Assembly: GCA_029261255.1 (NCBI GenBank)
Contig: JAJDBQ010000182.1
Span: 1-64,000, forward strand
Source of the DNA: Nitrospirales bacterium
Lineage (GTDB): Bacteria; Nitrospirota; Nitrospiria; Nitrospirales; UBA8639
Direction of reading: 5' to 3'
Length of the DNA stretch: 64,000 nucleotides
Shown: positions 1 to 10,935 of the stretch, one piece after another
Numbering within the stretch: the stretch's first letter is position 1
Layout of the letters: every line of letters starts with the position of its first letter
Position numbers and translations under genes: made by a program
Notes under the pieces: generated by a model
What the model saw: only the letters and a program-made list of their open reading frames with translations
Told to the model about the DNA's origin: nothing
The model's database searches: none

Positions 1-1
1 T

Positions 2-1825
2 GAACCGTTGCGAGAGTCCGTCGTCGAGCAAGGATTCCGTTTCAGGGTTTACACTCCCATTGGAGAACTTATTCCCGGCATGTCGTATTTGGTGCGCCGC
101 CTATTGGAAAATACTGCGAATGAAAGTGTTATCCACGGTCAATATGAATCATCTGAATCTCAGCATGAGTATCTTGTGTTTCCGACTCCTACCGAACAAG
201 AAGAACCCGACGTCTCCTTGGCTGAAACTGATGTGTACTCAACCATACCAGCACCCAAAGGTCTCTTTTCGAATGAGCCGCATACAGATTTTTCTTCTGA
301 GGACGCCCACAACCCCATTACGCAAGCACTAGCTCAGATCATGCCATTTCTGGGACAAACCAAACCCTATTCCGTTGCCGCAGGCGTCCCTTGTCATGGC
401 CCGACATTGGTGTCGAGTAATCCAAGCCAACCGGAACAAGTCATCGCCACCTTTTCGACGGTGCTCCCTAACGACATTGATCCTCTTGTTCGAAAGGCAC
501 AAGCGCACATGTCATCTTGGCGTCATGTTCCGGCACAAACTCGTGCGGACTTTTTATTTCGCACAGCCACACTCATGCGGAACCAACGCTCTGAGTTGAC
601 AGCATGGGAAATTCTGGAGACAGGCAAACCCTGGCGTGAGGCGGATGCGGATGTGGCCGAAGCCATCGACTTTCTCGAGTTTTATGGTCGGGACATGTGC
701 CGCCTGAGCCACCCCCTACGCCTTGGAAGCGAACCTGGGGAACTCAATCACCGAGTCTTTCTTCCCAGAGGACTGGCGGTAGTACTTCCCCCCTGGAATT
801 TTTCCTTAGCCATCCCAACAGGACTCGTGTCTGCCGCCTTGGTCAGTGGCAACATCGTGCTGTTTAAACCCTCGGAACGTGCCACGATGATGGGATATCA
901 ACTGTATCGCCTTTTCATAGAGGCGGGCCTTCCTAAAGAGGTTTTACATTTTCTTCCCGGTGGACCTGAACTCGGAAAAAAACTGGTTCAACATCCCGCT
1001 ATCCAAGTCATCGCCTTTACCGGGTCGCAAGCTGCGGGATTAAACATCCTGCGAGAAGCCACGCAAGTTGCTCCAGGACAGCGGCATATCAAACATGTCA
1101 TTGCTGAAATGGGCGGGAAGAATGCAATCATCGTGGATGAGACCGCCGATTTGGATGAGGCAATCACAGGAGTCTTAGATAGTGCCACCGGCTATCAAGG
1201 GCAAAAATGTTCGGCTTGTTCTCGAGTTATTGTGGTGGAGAGTGTCTATTCTATATTTCTTGAACGTTTGAAACAGGCGGCGTCAAGTATTCCTATCGGT
1301 CCCCCGATCAAGGCAAAGAACCGCATGGGACCACTCATTGATGCTCGTGCGCTCGAGAGGGTCCGTCTTTACGTGGAACTCGGGAAAAAAGATGGGACCT
1401 ACCTATTGGATAGACACATTAGGGGACCCGGCTATTTCCAGGGACCGGTCATCCTGACTGATCTGCCTTCCTCCCATCCAGTGGTTCAAGAAGAAATTTT
1501 TGGTCCAGTCATGGTGGTATTCCAAGTCCCAACGATCCATGAAGCTTTAACGCTCGCGAATGATTCTGCCTTTGCCCTCACGGGAGGAATCTATTCCCGC
1601 AGCCCCGACAACCTTCAACTGGCGCGCGAAGAATTTGAGGTCGGCAATCTCTACATAAACCGACCCATTACTGGGTCATTGGTAGGCCGACAACCTTTTG
1701 GAGGCCACCGTCTTTCTGGAATAGGCAAAAAAGCTGGCGGGTATGGGTACCTTGAACAATTTATGGTGGAAAAGATCATGACGGAGAATACTCTCCGTCG
1801 AGGATTTTCTCCAACTACCTCATAA
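2..1825 (+). CDS. putA: Bifunctional proline dehydrogenase / delta-1-pyrroline-5-carboxylate dehydrogenase, C-terminal part (5' truncated by window)
   Basis: Frame open from window edge; PRODH tail (FRFRVYTPIGELIPGMSYLVRRLLENTANES) followed by ALDH domain (PWNFSLAIPTG, EMGGKNAIIVD, GYQGQKCSACSR, EEIFGPV, PFGGHRLSG). Confidence 0.93.
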   Translation, partial: EPLRESVVEQGFRFRVYTPIGELIPGMSYLVRRLLENTANESVIHGQYESSESQHEYLVFPTPTEQEEPDVSLAETDVYSTIPAPKGLFSNEPHTDFSSEDAHNPITQALAQIMPFLGQTKPYSVAAGVPCHGPTLVSSNPSQPEQVIATFSTVLPNDIDPLVRKAQAHMSSWRHVPAQTRADFLFRTATLMRNQRSELTAWEILETGKPWREADADVAEAIDFLEFYGRDMCRLSHPLRLGSEPGELNHRVFLPRGLAVVLPPWNFSLAIPTGLVSAALVSGNIVLFKPSERATMMGYQLYRLFIEAGLPKEVLHFLPGGPELGKKLVQHPAIQVIAFTGSQAAGLNILREATQVAPGQRHIKHVIAEMGGKNAIIVDETADLDEAITGVLDSATGYQGQKCSACSRVIVVESVYSIFLERLKQAASSIPIGPPIKAKNRMGPLIDARALERVRLYVELGKKDGTYLLDRHIRGPGYFQGPVILTDLPSSHPVVQEEIFGPVMVVFQVPTIHEALTLANDSAFALTGGIYSRSPDNLQLAREEFEVGNLYINRPITGSLVGRQPFGGHRLSGIGKKAGGYGYLEQFMVEKIMTENTLRRGFSPTTS

Positions 1826-2593
1826 AACTCACTTGTGAGCAAGAAGACTTTTCATGGTGGCCCCTTTCGATTCCCAGACTTCCGCGGCGGTTCGAACTGA
1901 GTTGTGAGACCTGAAAAAAAATGCCGTACGCCGAAAACACACAAGAAACCAGCAACTTAGATCAAGTAGAGTCCTGACATAAGAAAGAGAACACATTTCT
2001 GGTTCACAAGTATGAAATTAGCCATAGCATAAATCGCACCAAAGCAAGTTACAATGAGGGTAATACAATTCAAAACACCAGGCTTTTTTCCTCAAGATTC
2101 AAATCAATTGACATCCTCAAAGTAGAGGCATACCATTTCATGTGAGACAAATGTACTGTCCTGGGACTTCTGAAAATCAACAGTGTCCGCAGTCCCAGAT
2201 GAAACATGAGGAGGTAACGTATGAACGACCTCAGTCCACCAAAAAAGTGAGACCCGTGGCGAGCGCCGGCATGAACTTCTCGTCTAGACGGGTGAAGAAC
2301 AGTTGTTGAGACGGATGTCTCCCTGAAACACCGTCCATGCCCTAGGCATGCAAAAGGTCCCGAGACCACAATGCGTTTCAAAGACATTCAATGAGAGCAA
2401 AAAACGGGTGGATGAAAAAATTAGGCAGAAGATAACTTAGAGAAAAAGGAAACGATAGCACAGAGAAAACCACCCGCAATAATTTACTCTACGGCAACGA
2501 ATTCTTCGAAGAGCATTACGAAGAGGATGTTCCGCAGCCAGCGGGTTAACAGAAGAATAGGAATTTTCGGCACATGAAATGCCGGATTGAGTG

Positions 2594-2623
2594 CGGGCCC
2601 TCTTTCATTAGAAAGAGGGCCCG
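2594..2623. terminator. Perfect 13-bp hairpin (CGGGCCCTCTTTC-ATTA-GAAAGAGGGCCCG), terminator-like
   Basis: Perfect inverted repeat with 4-nt loop, followed by GTGTTGTTT. Confidence 0.6.
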
Positions 2624-2745
2624 TGTTGTTTAACGATGCTTCATCTCTTCACTGAGATATTTTCTATCATGCCTTTTCTTAATCAGAGTACATGCCTATC
2701 TTTCTATTCCTTCATACTGCACACCATTCAATCGAGGAGAACATC

Positions 2746-3195
2746 ATGATACGACAATCTTTAAAACTCGGAGTACTTCTTCTAGTCGGAATACTATCGA
2801 GTGGATGTGATTCTGGCCAGTATGGCGAGTCAACGACTACAGAACCAAAGACCGAGAGTACGCTTTTGCTCACGACTGAAGCTTCGAATGTGGGAGAACG
2901 TTCAATGGTGGAAGGGGCTCTTTTGTCCGCCGAAGGGGCTGCTGGTGCTGGAGACAATGCTGAAGGGGTTACTCATTTCCAGCAAGGACATTGGGAGGTT
3001 GCGCAGAAACACTTCGATAAGGCCTTAGCCACGAATGCCAATCTTCCTGAAGCTCAATAAAACCTTGCACTCGCCTTAGATAAACTCGGGAACCATGGTG
3101 AGGCCACGAATCATTTTAAAATGGCCTTGAATTTGGCTCCAGAAGATCTGCGCATCAAAGATTCTCAGATTCTCAAAGCCCATGTTGGTGGATAA
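2746..3195 (+). pseudogene. TPR-containing lipoprotein interrupted by in-frame TAA at 3058-3060
   Basis: Lipoprotein signal (MIRQSLKLGVLLLVGILSSGC); same frame continues after the stop as NLALALDKLGNHGEATNHFKMALNLAPEDLRIKDS, completing a TPR. Confidence 0.75.
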
Positions 3196-3256
3196 CGTCT
3201 GGCCGACATACGAGAGGCATGCCATGTCCAGAACATAGGCTTCTCACTGTACCGAT

Positions 3257-3532
3257 TTGATGAGAGGAGATGCGATGAATCTTCATCAACGAGGATCAGA
3301 TCTCATGAAACAATTACAGGACCATGTCTTAGAGGTCCTGCGTAGTCATCCTGATGCAGGACCTGAGGCTAATGGAATTCTCCAAGAGGAAGTGGCTCGC
3401 CGAGCTGGATTACACAGTATGGAATGTGTGGAATTAGATCGCACATGTAGCGAGATTCTGAAATTCATCCACCGAGAAGGTGTGATAGAGCAACTAGACG
3501 GGAATGGGCAAAATGATAAAAAGAAAGTCTGA
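3257..3532 (+). CDS. Hypothetical small protein, possibly winged-helix-like
   Basis: 91-aa ORF with purine-rich upstream (gagaggagatgcg). Confidence 0.5.
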   Translation: MMRGDAMNLHQRGSDLMKQLQDHVLEVLRSHPDAGPEANGILQEEVARRAGLHSMECVELDRTCSEILKFIHREGVIEQLDGNGQNDKKKV

Positions 3533-3563
3533 CGACTTAGCAAAGCTTAAACACAACGACTAG

Positions 3564-3751
3564 GGCCCTGTTGAATATTTCTCGCAAAAAGCCCGTAGAT
3601 TCCCTAGAAGCATTCAATGCCAGTAAGCTACAGGAATGGTCAAAAAAGTCGTCCAGCAAGGCCTCAGCGATTTTGACGCGCGGAGCGTACTTTCAGTACG
3701 TGAGCACGACAAAATGGCGAGAACGCCGCTGGTGGCTTTTTTCAACAGTCC
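3564..3751. repeat. MITE-like dispersed repeat, copy A
   Basis: Ends share CTGTTGAA / TTCAACAG inverted repeats; interior shared with 48583-48831 (TTTTGACGCGYGGAGCGTWCTTYCAGTACGTGAGCAC). Confidence 0.7.
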
Positions 3752-3753
3752 AA

Positions 3754-5151
3754 CTAGGCAATGATTTGATAGCAAGGATTGAAGTTGTCTTGATCAATTT
3801 TCATGCGGCGTTGATTCACGAAGGATTGTAGAAGTTCATCCATCAATTTCATAATGATTGGATCCCCGTGAATTTCAAATGGCCCATGCTGTTCAATCGC
3901 ATTGAGCGCACGTGGCTTCACATGGCCAGCCACGATACCTGAAAAGGCTCGTCGCAAATTCGCCGCTAACATATGTATGGGTTGCTTAGCATGGAGATCT
4001 AGTTGTGCCATCGACTCATGCGTTGGCTCAAAGGGCTGTTGAAATGCATGCTCAATGGTGAGGTGCCAGTTAAAGTAGAAGGCATCATGGGTTTCCTTTC
4101 GAAATTCCCGAACCTGTTGAATTCCCGTCGTCATCTCAGAGGCCCCGCGCTTGGGATCATCAATAATGATCTGATAACGCTGTGCGGCTTTTGAGCCAAG
4201 TGTTTGCTTGATAAACGCATCAATCGTTTCAAAATAGTCCGCACTTTCCTTTGGCCCCATAAAGATAAGTGGAAAGGGCACTTCTTCGTTGTCTGGATGG
4301 AGCAGAACGCCGAGTAGGTAGAGAATTTCTTCCAACGTTCCTGCGCCGCCAGGAAACACAATGAATCCATGTCCAACTCGCACAAAGGCCTCGAGACGCT
4401 TTTCGATATCCGGCAAAATTACGAGTTCATTCACAATGGGATTCGGAGCTTCGGCCGTAATGATACCCGGCTCTGTAAGGCCTAAATATCGACCATTCTT
4501 AATACGTTGTTTGGCATGAGCGAGTGCTGCACCCTTCATAGGGCCTTTCATGGCTCCTGGCCCACAACCCGTACAAATATCCATGCCACGTAACCCAAGT
4601 TGATGTCCTACCTCTTTGGTATAGCGATACTCGACCTCCCCGATTGAATGACCACCCCAGCACACCACGAGATGTGGATCTTCGACAGCATGCATAATTT
4701 CAGCATTACGTAAAATATGAAAAACGGCGTTGGTGATGCCATTTGATGTTGTGAGATCAAATTTTTCATTGTGCTGAATTTCGTTATGAACATAGATGAT
4801 GTCACGAAGCACAGAAAAGAGATGTTCTTTAATCCCTTGAATCAGTTTCCCATCAACAAACGCGCGTGCTGGCGCGTTGGTGAGCTCAAGCTTTACTCCG
4901 CGATCACGTTGTACCAAAGCAATGTCAAAATCGACATAGCGCGCAAAAAACGCTTTAGTGTCATCCGTATCATTTCCACTCGTCAGAACCGCCAACGCAC
5001 TGTTCCTAAATAATTCATGCAAGCCGCCCTCACTCGTCTCTCGCAGCTTTTCCACTTCCTGCTGCGACAACATGTGCATAGAAGTATCAGGAGTGATACT
5101 GGCACAGATTCCACGACCTGCCGGTTTCTGTTTTACTTCATGCTGTTTCAT
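3754..5151 (-). CDS. ppnN: LOG-family pyrimidine/purine nucleotide 5'-monophosphate nucleosidase (PpnN/YgdH-like)
   Basis: 465 aa; GMDICTGCGPGAMKGPMKGA and FPGGAGTLEEILYLLG motifs; PpnN-type length and architecture. Confidence 0.85.
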   Translation of the reverse strand: MKQHEVKQKPAGRGICASITPDTSMHMLSQQEVEKLRETSEGGLHELFRNSALAVLTSGNDTDDTKAFFARYVDFDIALVQRDRGVKLELTNAPARAFVDGKLIQGIKEHLFSVLRDIIYVHNEIQHNEKFDLTTSNGITNAVFHILRNAEIMHAVEDPHLVVCWGGHSIGEVEYRYTKEVGHQLGLRGMDICTGCGPGAMKGPMKGAALAHAKQRIKNGRYLGLTEPGIITAEAPNPIVNELVILPDIEKRLEAFVRVGHGFIVFPGGAGTLEEILYLLGVLLHPDNEEVPFPLIFMGPKESADYFETIDAFIKQTLGSKAAQRYQIIIDDPKRGASEMTTGIQQVREFRKETHDAFYFNWHLTIEHAFQQPFEPTHESMAQLDLHAKQPIHMLAANLRRAFSGIVAGHVKPRALNAIEQHGPFEIHGDPIIMKLMDELLQSFVNQRRMKIDQDNFNPCYQIIA

Positions 5152-5244
5152 AGAATGACTCAGATAATAGATCGTACCTATCCGTACTATTGTATCTGGG
5201 ATATGGTGATACGAAAAGAGAGAACCGAGAGAGAACAGAATGAC

Positions 5245-5910
5245 TTATGGGGACGTCATATGGCGGATGATCTTGCCTTCCACCATATAGACAACCAATT
5301 CGGCCACATTTGTGGCGTGATCGGCAATGCGTTCAATATATTTAGAAATAAAGGACAACCGAATGGCACGCGAGATGGTCTGAGGGTTTTCCATCATATA
5401 GGACAAGAGTTCACGGAAGATTTGTTCGTTGAATGCATCAACCCTGTCATCATCCTCAAGAACTTTACGAGCAAGCACTGAATCTCCACGAACGAAAGCA
5501 TCAAGCGCTTCTCCAACCATTTTTATCGCATGATCTGCCATGAGTGGAATATCGATATACGGCTTTAATTGAGGCTCTTCATTCAATTCAATGGCTCGCT
5601 CACAAATATTTTCGGCTAAGTCGCTCATACGTTCCAAATCTGAAGAAATTTTCATGGCCGTTGTGATGAAACGAAGATCCCGTGCGGCAGGTTGCTGTAA
5701 AGCCAAGAGTTCAAGACAAGCTTCATCCACCGCGACATCCATCGTATTAACCAGACGATCATTTTCAATCACGGTCTTGGCTAACACATCGTCTCGGTCA
5801 AGCAATGCTTTAAGCGCCTGTCGGATCTGGCTTTCCACCAATGATCCCATTCGTAAAATTTTTTGCTTAAGCTCCGCTAAGTCTTCGTCAAACCGTCTTT
5901 GTATAGACAT
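5245..5910 (-). CDS. phoU: Phosphate transport system regulatory protein PhoU
   Basis: 221 aa; E(x)3D-rich three-helix repeats; downstream of pstB. Confidence 0.93.
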   Translation of the reverse strand: MSIQRRFDEDLAELKQKILRMGSLVESQIRQALKALLDRDDVLAKTVIENDRLVNTMDVAVDEACLELLALQQPAARDLRFITTAMKISSDLERMSDLAENICERAIELNEEPQLKPYIDIPLMADHAIKMVGEALDAFVRGDSVLARKVLEDDDRVDAFNEQIFRELLSYMMENPQTISRAIRLSFISKYIERIADHATNVAELVVYMVEGKIIRHMTSP

Positions 5911-5933
5911 GGCGTATTCCTCTTCTCTGCCGA

Positions 5934-6719
5934 TCAGCCAAACCGGCCGGTGATATAGTCTTCTGTACGAGACTCGGATGGATTGGTAAAGATCGTTTTC
6001 GTATCATCATACTCAATGAGTTCGCCCAACAAGAAAAAGCCAGTGAAATCAGAAACACGTGAAGCTTGTTGCATATTATGAGTCACAATGACGATGGTCA
6101 AACGCTCTTTGAGTGTATGAAGGAGTTCTTCGATCCGGCCGGTGGAAATCGGATCAAGCGCCGAACATGGTTCGTCCATCAAGAGGACATTCGGATTCAC
6201 GGCTAAGGCCCTGGCAATACATAGCCTCTGTTGTTGCCCACCCGAGAGACTTAAGGCACTTGCATGGAGGCGATCTTTCACTTCCTCCCACAGCCCCGCG
6301 CCTTTTAAGCTTGTTTCAACCACCTCATCTAACGTCGCCCGCTTTCGTACATTTTGTAATTGTGGTCCAAATGCCACATTTTGCCAAATCGACTTTGGGA
6401 ACGGATTCACCTTTTGAAACACCATCCCAATACGAGTCCGAAGATCAGTCACATCAACGTCGGGATCATAAATATCATGCCCTTCGAGAAGGATTTTTCC
6501 TTCAATTCGTGTCCCATCCACTAAGTCATTCAATCGATTCAAGCAACGAAGTAATGTTGATTTACCGCAACCCGATGGTCCAATAAACGCGGTAACCTTG
6601 TTCGCTGGAATGTGCATGTTCACATTAGTCAACGCCTGAACAGACCCATAGAAAAAATTCATGCCCTGAATGGCAATTTTAGGATGACTGCTAGTTAATG
6701 GATTGCCCATTGGTTCCAT
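5934..6719 (-). CDS. pstB: Phosphate ABC transporter ATP-binding protein PstB
   Basis: Walker [35 protein letters not shown]. Confidence 0.96.
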   Translation of the reverse strand: MEPMGNPLTSSHPKIAIQGMNFFYGSVQALTNVNMHIPANKVTAFIGPSGCGKSTLLRCLNRLNDLVDGTRIEGKILLEGHDIYDPDVDVTDLRTRIGMVFQKVNPFPKSIWQNVAFGPQLQNVRKRATLDEVVETSLKGAGLWEEVKDRLHASALSLSGGQQQRLCIARALAVNPNVLLMDEPCSALDPISTGRIEELLHTLKERLTIVIVTHNMQQASRVSDFTGFFLLGELIEYDDTKTIFTNPSESRTEDYITGRFG

Positions 6720-6855
6720 CGGTTAGTCCTTCATCAGTTTTTGATCATTCGATGCATGTTTCGCAAACAACGTCGATACGGGAGGTTTACTGTTCTGATC
6801 CAATGGTCTTTTAGAAATGGCAAGATCGGAAATGATTGACATGATTGTACCTTAT

Positions 6856-8493
6856 TTAGACAGAGGAACCAGCGTAGCGTTTCCGCATACGCGTTCGAAT
6901 CATAATGGCCGCCAGATTCAAAAGAATGACGACGAGCACAAGGATGAATGTGGTCACATAAACCATCGGCTTCGCTGCTTCCACGTTGGGAGATTGAAAC
7001 CCCACATCATAAATATGAAATCCTAAATGCATAAATTTTCGATCCAAGTGGAGAAATGGGAAGAAGCCATCTACCGGCAGCGCTGGAGCCAATTTCACCA
7101 CACCTGTGAGCATCAGCGGCGCCACTTCCCCAGTCGCACGAGAAATTGCCAAGATCAGACCGGTCAAAATACCAGGCATCGCACAAGGAAGCACCACACG
7201 CCATAATGCCTCGAATTTCGTGGCTCCGAGCCCCAACGAGCCCTCGCGATACTCACGTGGAACCGCTGACAACCCCTCCTCTGTTGCAACAATCACCACG
7301 GGAACCGTCATCAGAGCGAGAGTTAAGGAGGCCCACAGCATACCTCCCGTCCCAAATGTCGGATTGGGCAACGCTTCAGCAAAGAATAATTGGTCCAAGG
7401 TTCCCCCAACCGCATACACGAAAAAACCTAACCCAAACACCCCAAAAACAATTGAGGGTACGCCGGCTAGATTATTCACTGCAATGCGTATCATTCTCGT
7501 CACCAAGCCTTGCTTCGCATATTCTTTTAAATAGATAGCGGCCAAGACCCCAAAAGGCACGACCGCAATGCTCATGATCACCACCATCAAGACCGTGCCA
7601 AAGATGGCTGGGAAAATCCCTCCCTCTGTATTGGCTTCTCGAGGTTCTTCGCTCAAAACCTCCCAGAAATTTTGCACATACATGACGAGTTTTTCATAAA
7701 CCCCCATGCTATTCGGCAGCCAGTACTTGACTAACGACCCAAACTGAAAGGTTTTCTCTTCTCCGGCCACGTCGACAACTGTGATCCGAAATTGCTCGAG
7801 TTTTTCATATAACGCAATAAGAGCAGCATTTTGAATCTCGTACAAAGCTTCAAGTTCTTGTACCTGCATCTCAATCGTCGCCCGTTCATCCACTCCTGTT
7901 TCACCACTCAACTCCAAGGCACGAAGCTGCAAGCGGGCTTGCTCTATAGCATGATTGAGTTCACCAATCTCATCATGTTCAATATCGTGAATCTGGCCTT
8001 GAATGCCATTCGTTCTATCTAGCAGAGAAGACAAGATGGCCATTCCATTTTCGTGCCCAGAGGCCACAAGAGTTTCGCCTTCTAGAATCGCTTTGATTCG
8101 CCCATAAAAGTTCCCCCATTCCCTCCGTTCAAACGCCACAACATCAGATGGATATTCCTCTTCCACAATGTCAGCCTGATCCACCCACCGAAAATCTAAA
8201 CCATAAAGATCTCGATTACCGACCTTGAGTTGAACGCGTTCATGGCCTTTCGGTTTGTCGACGGATTCAGAATCTGGAATAACTTCTGTCGTAACCCATT
8301 CTCCCAGCACGATACTGCCATCATTCAGCGTAAATTGAATGAGATCTTTTGGCCAGAAATAGCCCATTCCATTGATTAAGATTAATGTCAGCAACCCACC
8401 GATCATGAGTAAGGACACACTCAGCGCTCCGCCACACAACCAAATAAACAGCGAGCCTGAATCCAGAAACTTTTTCAAAGAGAATCGTTGCAT
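6856..8493 (-). CDS. pstA: Phosphate ABC transporter permease PstA, long form
   Basis: C-terminal permease domain (PREYREGSLGLGATKFEALWRVVLPCAMPGILTG); long N-terminal extension. Confidence 0.93.
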   Translation of the reverse strand: MQRFSLKKFLDSGSLFIWLCGGALSVSLLMIGGLLTLILINGMGYFWPKDLIQFTLNDGSIVLGEWVTTEVIPDSESVDKPKGHERVQLKVGNRDLYGLDFRWVDQADIVEEEYPSDVVAFERREWGNFYGRIKAILEGETLVASGHENGMAILSSLLDRTNGIQGQIHDIEHDEIGELNHAIEQARLQLRALELSGETGVDERATIEMQVQELEALYEIQNAALIALYEKLEQFRITVVDVAGEEKTFQFGSLVKYWLPNSMGVYEKLVMYVQNFWEVLSEEPREANTEGGIFPAIFGTVLMVVIMSIAVVPFGVLAAIYLKEYAKQGLVTRMIRIAVNNLAGVPSIVFGVFGLGFFVYAVGGTLDQLFFAEALPNPTFGTGGMLWASLTLALMTVPVVIVATEEGLSAVPREYREGSLGLGATKFEALWRVVLPCAMPGILTGLILAISRATGEVAPLMLTGVVKLAPALPVDGFFPFLHLDRKFMHLGFHIYDVGFQSPNVEAAKPMVYVTTFILVLVVILLNLAAIMIRTRMRKRYAGSSV

Positions 8494-8544
8494 TTTTTTA
8501 GTTATACTCTTGACGTTCCACTACTAACTTCTCACTTATTGCTA

Positions 8545-10899
8545 TTAGAACTGTGAATACTTCTCACGAAGACGTTGGCGAACTAGTTCAGCTATCGTAT
8601 TAATCCCAAACGTAAAAGCAAAGAGAATCAGGCCAGAGAGAAACAGCACACGATACAGCGTGCCCCCGTGAGGGGCTTCAGGCATTTCTACCGCAATATT
8701 GGCCGACAACGTTCGAAACCCATTGAACACACTCCAATCCATAATGGGCGTATTGCCCGTTGCCATCAAGACAATCATGGTTTCACCCACAGCGCGACCA
8801 AAGCCAATCATTAACGCCGAAAAAATCCCTGGACTGGCAGAGATCAAAACAAGTCGAGTGAGCGTTTGCCATTGAGTGGCTCCAAGGGCAAGAGAGCCGG
8901 CAACAAGATGTCGTGGCACATTGGAAAGAGAGTCCTCGGCAATACTAAAAATAATGGGGATCACCGCAAATCCCATGGCAAAACTAATCACAATGGCATT
9001 GCGCTGGTCATAGACCAATCCAAAGTGATCGGTGAGCCATTGCTTATAATTTCCTCCGAACACGATCGTTTCAATCGATGAGTTCAACGCGAGGCACATT
9101 CCAACTGTTCCCACGACCGCAACCACGATGATCAACAAATCCACGCCATATTTATCCAACCCGCCCAACGAACGAGGTAACATCTGCCAGAGCAGGCACA
9201 CCAACCCAATCATCACCGGTATAATAAGAGCCCCCGCTACAACCGCTGGAAAAATCTTCTCTAATAACGGGGCAAACCAGAGGCCCGCCAAAAATCCTAA
9301 GACCACAGACGGAAGGGCCGCCATGATTTCAATACTGGGTTTAATGATGGCTCGGAGATGCGGATGCATGAACATGGCAGTATAGACAGCACCCATGATT
9401 GCCAACGGAACAGCCAGAATCATGGCATAAATTGTTCCCTTCAATGTTCCAAATATGAGCGGCATCATGCCAAACTTTGGTTCAAATTCATCAGATCCGC
9501 TGGAGGATTGCCAAATCAGTTCAGGATCTTCATACCCTTCATAAGTGACCGGAAAAAATAACGATTGAAACGTAATTTCTGGATGAGGGTTGTCGATCAA
9601 AAATGTTCGCAAGAGCCCATCCGTCCCCAACCACGTCCCACCATCAGCCTTCGGTGAAAAACGAAGCGCGCTTGTCTCGGATAAGACCGAGTCAAATTCC
9701 AAAATCGTCTGGCCGGTCGTCGCATGATGAAGAATCACGTGCCCTTGACTATCAGCTGTCAAAAATCCCTTATCTCGCTGAGAGGGCGAAATGGCCTGGA
9801 CGACTCCATTATGGGCCTGAAACGTAGAGACTTTTCGGAATGGAACCATAGACCGGGCCTGCCGTTCATCCATGGGAACCCAGGTCATCACCTGCCCGGC
9901 TTCAGTCCCAACCACAAGTGTTCGCTCACCATTTAAATACGTTAAGGCTGTCACCGCTTCTCCTGATTCGCCAACTGGGATTCGACGAACCTTCGCTTCT
10001 CCTCCATCCGGCAACGTCCATTCTAAAAGTTCCCCCTGCTCGGTCCCGGCAACAAGACGCTTCCCAAATCCATCTAAAACCAAATGCGTAATGTGTACCT
10101 GTTCGGGGACTTTCAACTGTCGCTGCGTGACAGTGGCCTCATCTGAAAAAGAAAAATCTCCAGGCTCGTCTACTAAGGTAAGCCATAACGTCCCACTACG
10201 CGTCAGGGCCGCGATCATCTGTCGCTCATCCTTCTGCGAATGAGCATGACGCACCAATTCTTCTCCATCCGGAATCACCCGAATGGGTGTTTTGATCTGG
10301 CTGGTCGGCACAATTGTTCGCGTAGCTCCCTCGAAGACTGATCGAAAGAATATCGTGACCGGCACCACGAAGCCTTCTTGAGTCGCAACGCTCACTCCGT
10401 TCCCTATTTGGCCAATCAAGACTGTAGACTGTACAGTTCCTGAAATCTCAAGCTCCCCTCCTATTTCGGGAATAGAATCGCCCTGAGGCATTCGCAAGAA
10501 TTGCAACCGTTTTTGCATAAGCACAAAAGCCACTTCTTGATATTCATCTGATCCAATGACCGTGGTCTCTCTCGTGCCTCCCTTTTCCTTCTCGACTTGC
10601 ACTGTGGCCGAAACATTTCCACTCGTTGACCGAAACAATGGGATCACTTCCCACATCAAATAGAGAAAAATTCCCAAAATACTGATAATCGTGGCGATAC
10701 CGCCAACCCAGACCACTATGCCTGCTGAGCGATCAATGGTATGCCGTAGACGTCGATGCGTTGTTCGCGTTTTTCGCGTCGCCCATTGACCAGACGTTGA
10801 GGAAATTTCTTTACCAGAGATGGGAAGAGAACTGGGACTATTCATTCTCATAGAACAATTCACGTGATGCGGATGATAAAAAAGCCACTCCTTCGTCAA
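8545..10899 (-). CDS. pstC: Phosphate ABC transporter permease PstC, long form with repeat-rich N-terminal region
   Basis: C-terminal permease (VPRHLVAGSLALGATQWQTLTRLVLISASPGIFSALMIGFGRAVGETMIVLMATG); 784 aa; start codon may lie downstream (MNSPSS). Confidence 0.92.
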   Translation of the reverse strand: MTKEWLFYHPHHVNCSMRMNSPSSLPISGKEISSTSGQWATRKTRTTHRRLRHTIDRSAGIVVWVGGIATIISILGIFLYLMWEVIPLFRSTSGNVSATVQVEKEKGGTRETTVIGSDEYQEVAFVLMQKRLQFLRMPQGDSIPEIGGELEISGTVQSTVLIGQIGNGVSVATQEGFVVPVTIFFRSVFEGATRTIVPTSQIKTPIRVIPDGEELVRHAHSQKDERQMIAALTRSGTLWLTLVDEPGDFSFSDEATVTQRQLKVPEQVHITHLVLDGFGKRLVAGTEQGELLEWTLPDGGEAKVRRIPVGESGEAVTALTYLNGERTLVVGTEAGQVMTWVPMDERQARSMVPFRKVSTFQAHNGVVQAISPSQRDKGFLTADSQGHVILHHATTGQTILEFDSVLSETSALRFSPKADGGTWLGTDGLLRTFLIDNPHPEITFQSLFFPVTYEGYEDPELIWQSSSGSDEFEPKFGMMPLIFGTLKGTIYAMILAVPLAIMGAVYTAMFMHPHLRAIIKPSIEIMAALPSVVLGFLAGLWFAPLLEKIFPAVVAGALIIPVMIGLVCLLWQMLPRSLGGLDKYGVDLLIIVVAVVGTVGMCLALNSSIETIVFGGNYKQWLTDHFGLVYDQRNAIVISFAMGFAVIPIIFSIAEDSLSNVPRHLVAGSLALGATQWQTLTRLVLISASPGIFSALMIGFGRAVGETMIVLMATGNTPIMDWSVFNGFRTLSANIAVEMPEAPHGGTLYRVLFLSGLILFAFTFGINTIAELVRQRLREKYSQF

Positions 10900-10935
10900 T
10901 TAACGAGGGAGTGACTCACAGGCTTGCTGAAAACC

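Noticed and set aside
2070-2387. 105-aa minus-strand ORF as a gene
   Set aside because: No recognisable protein character or good start; the region has small hairpins and may be non-coding.
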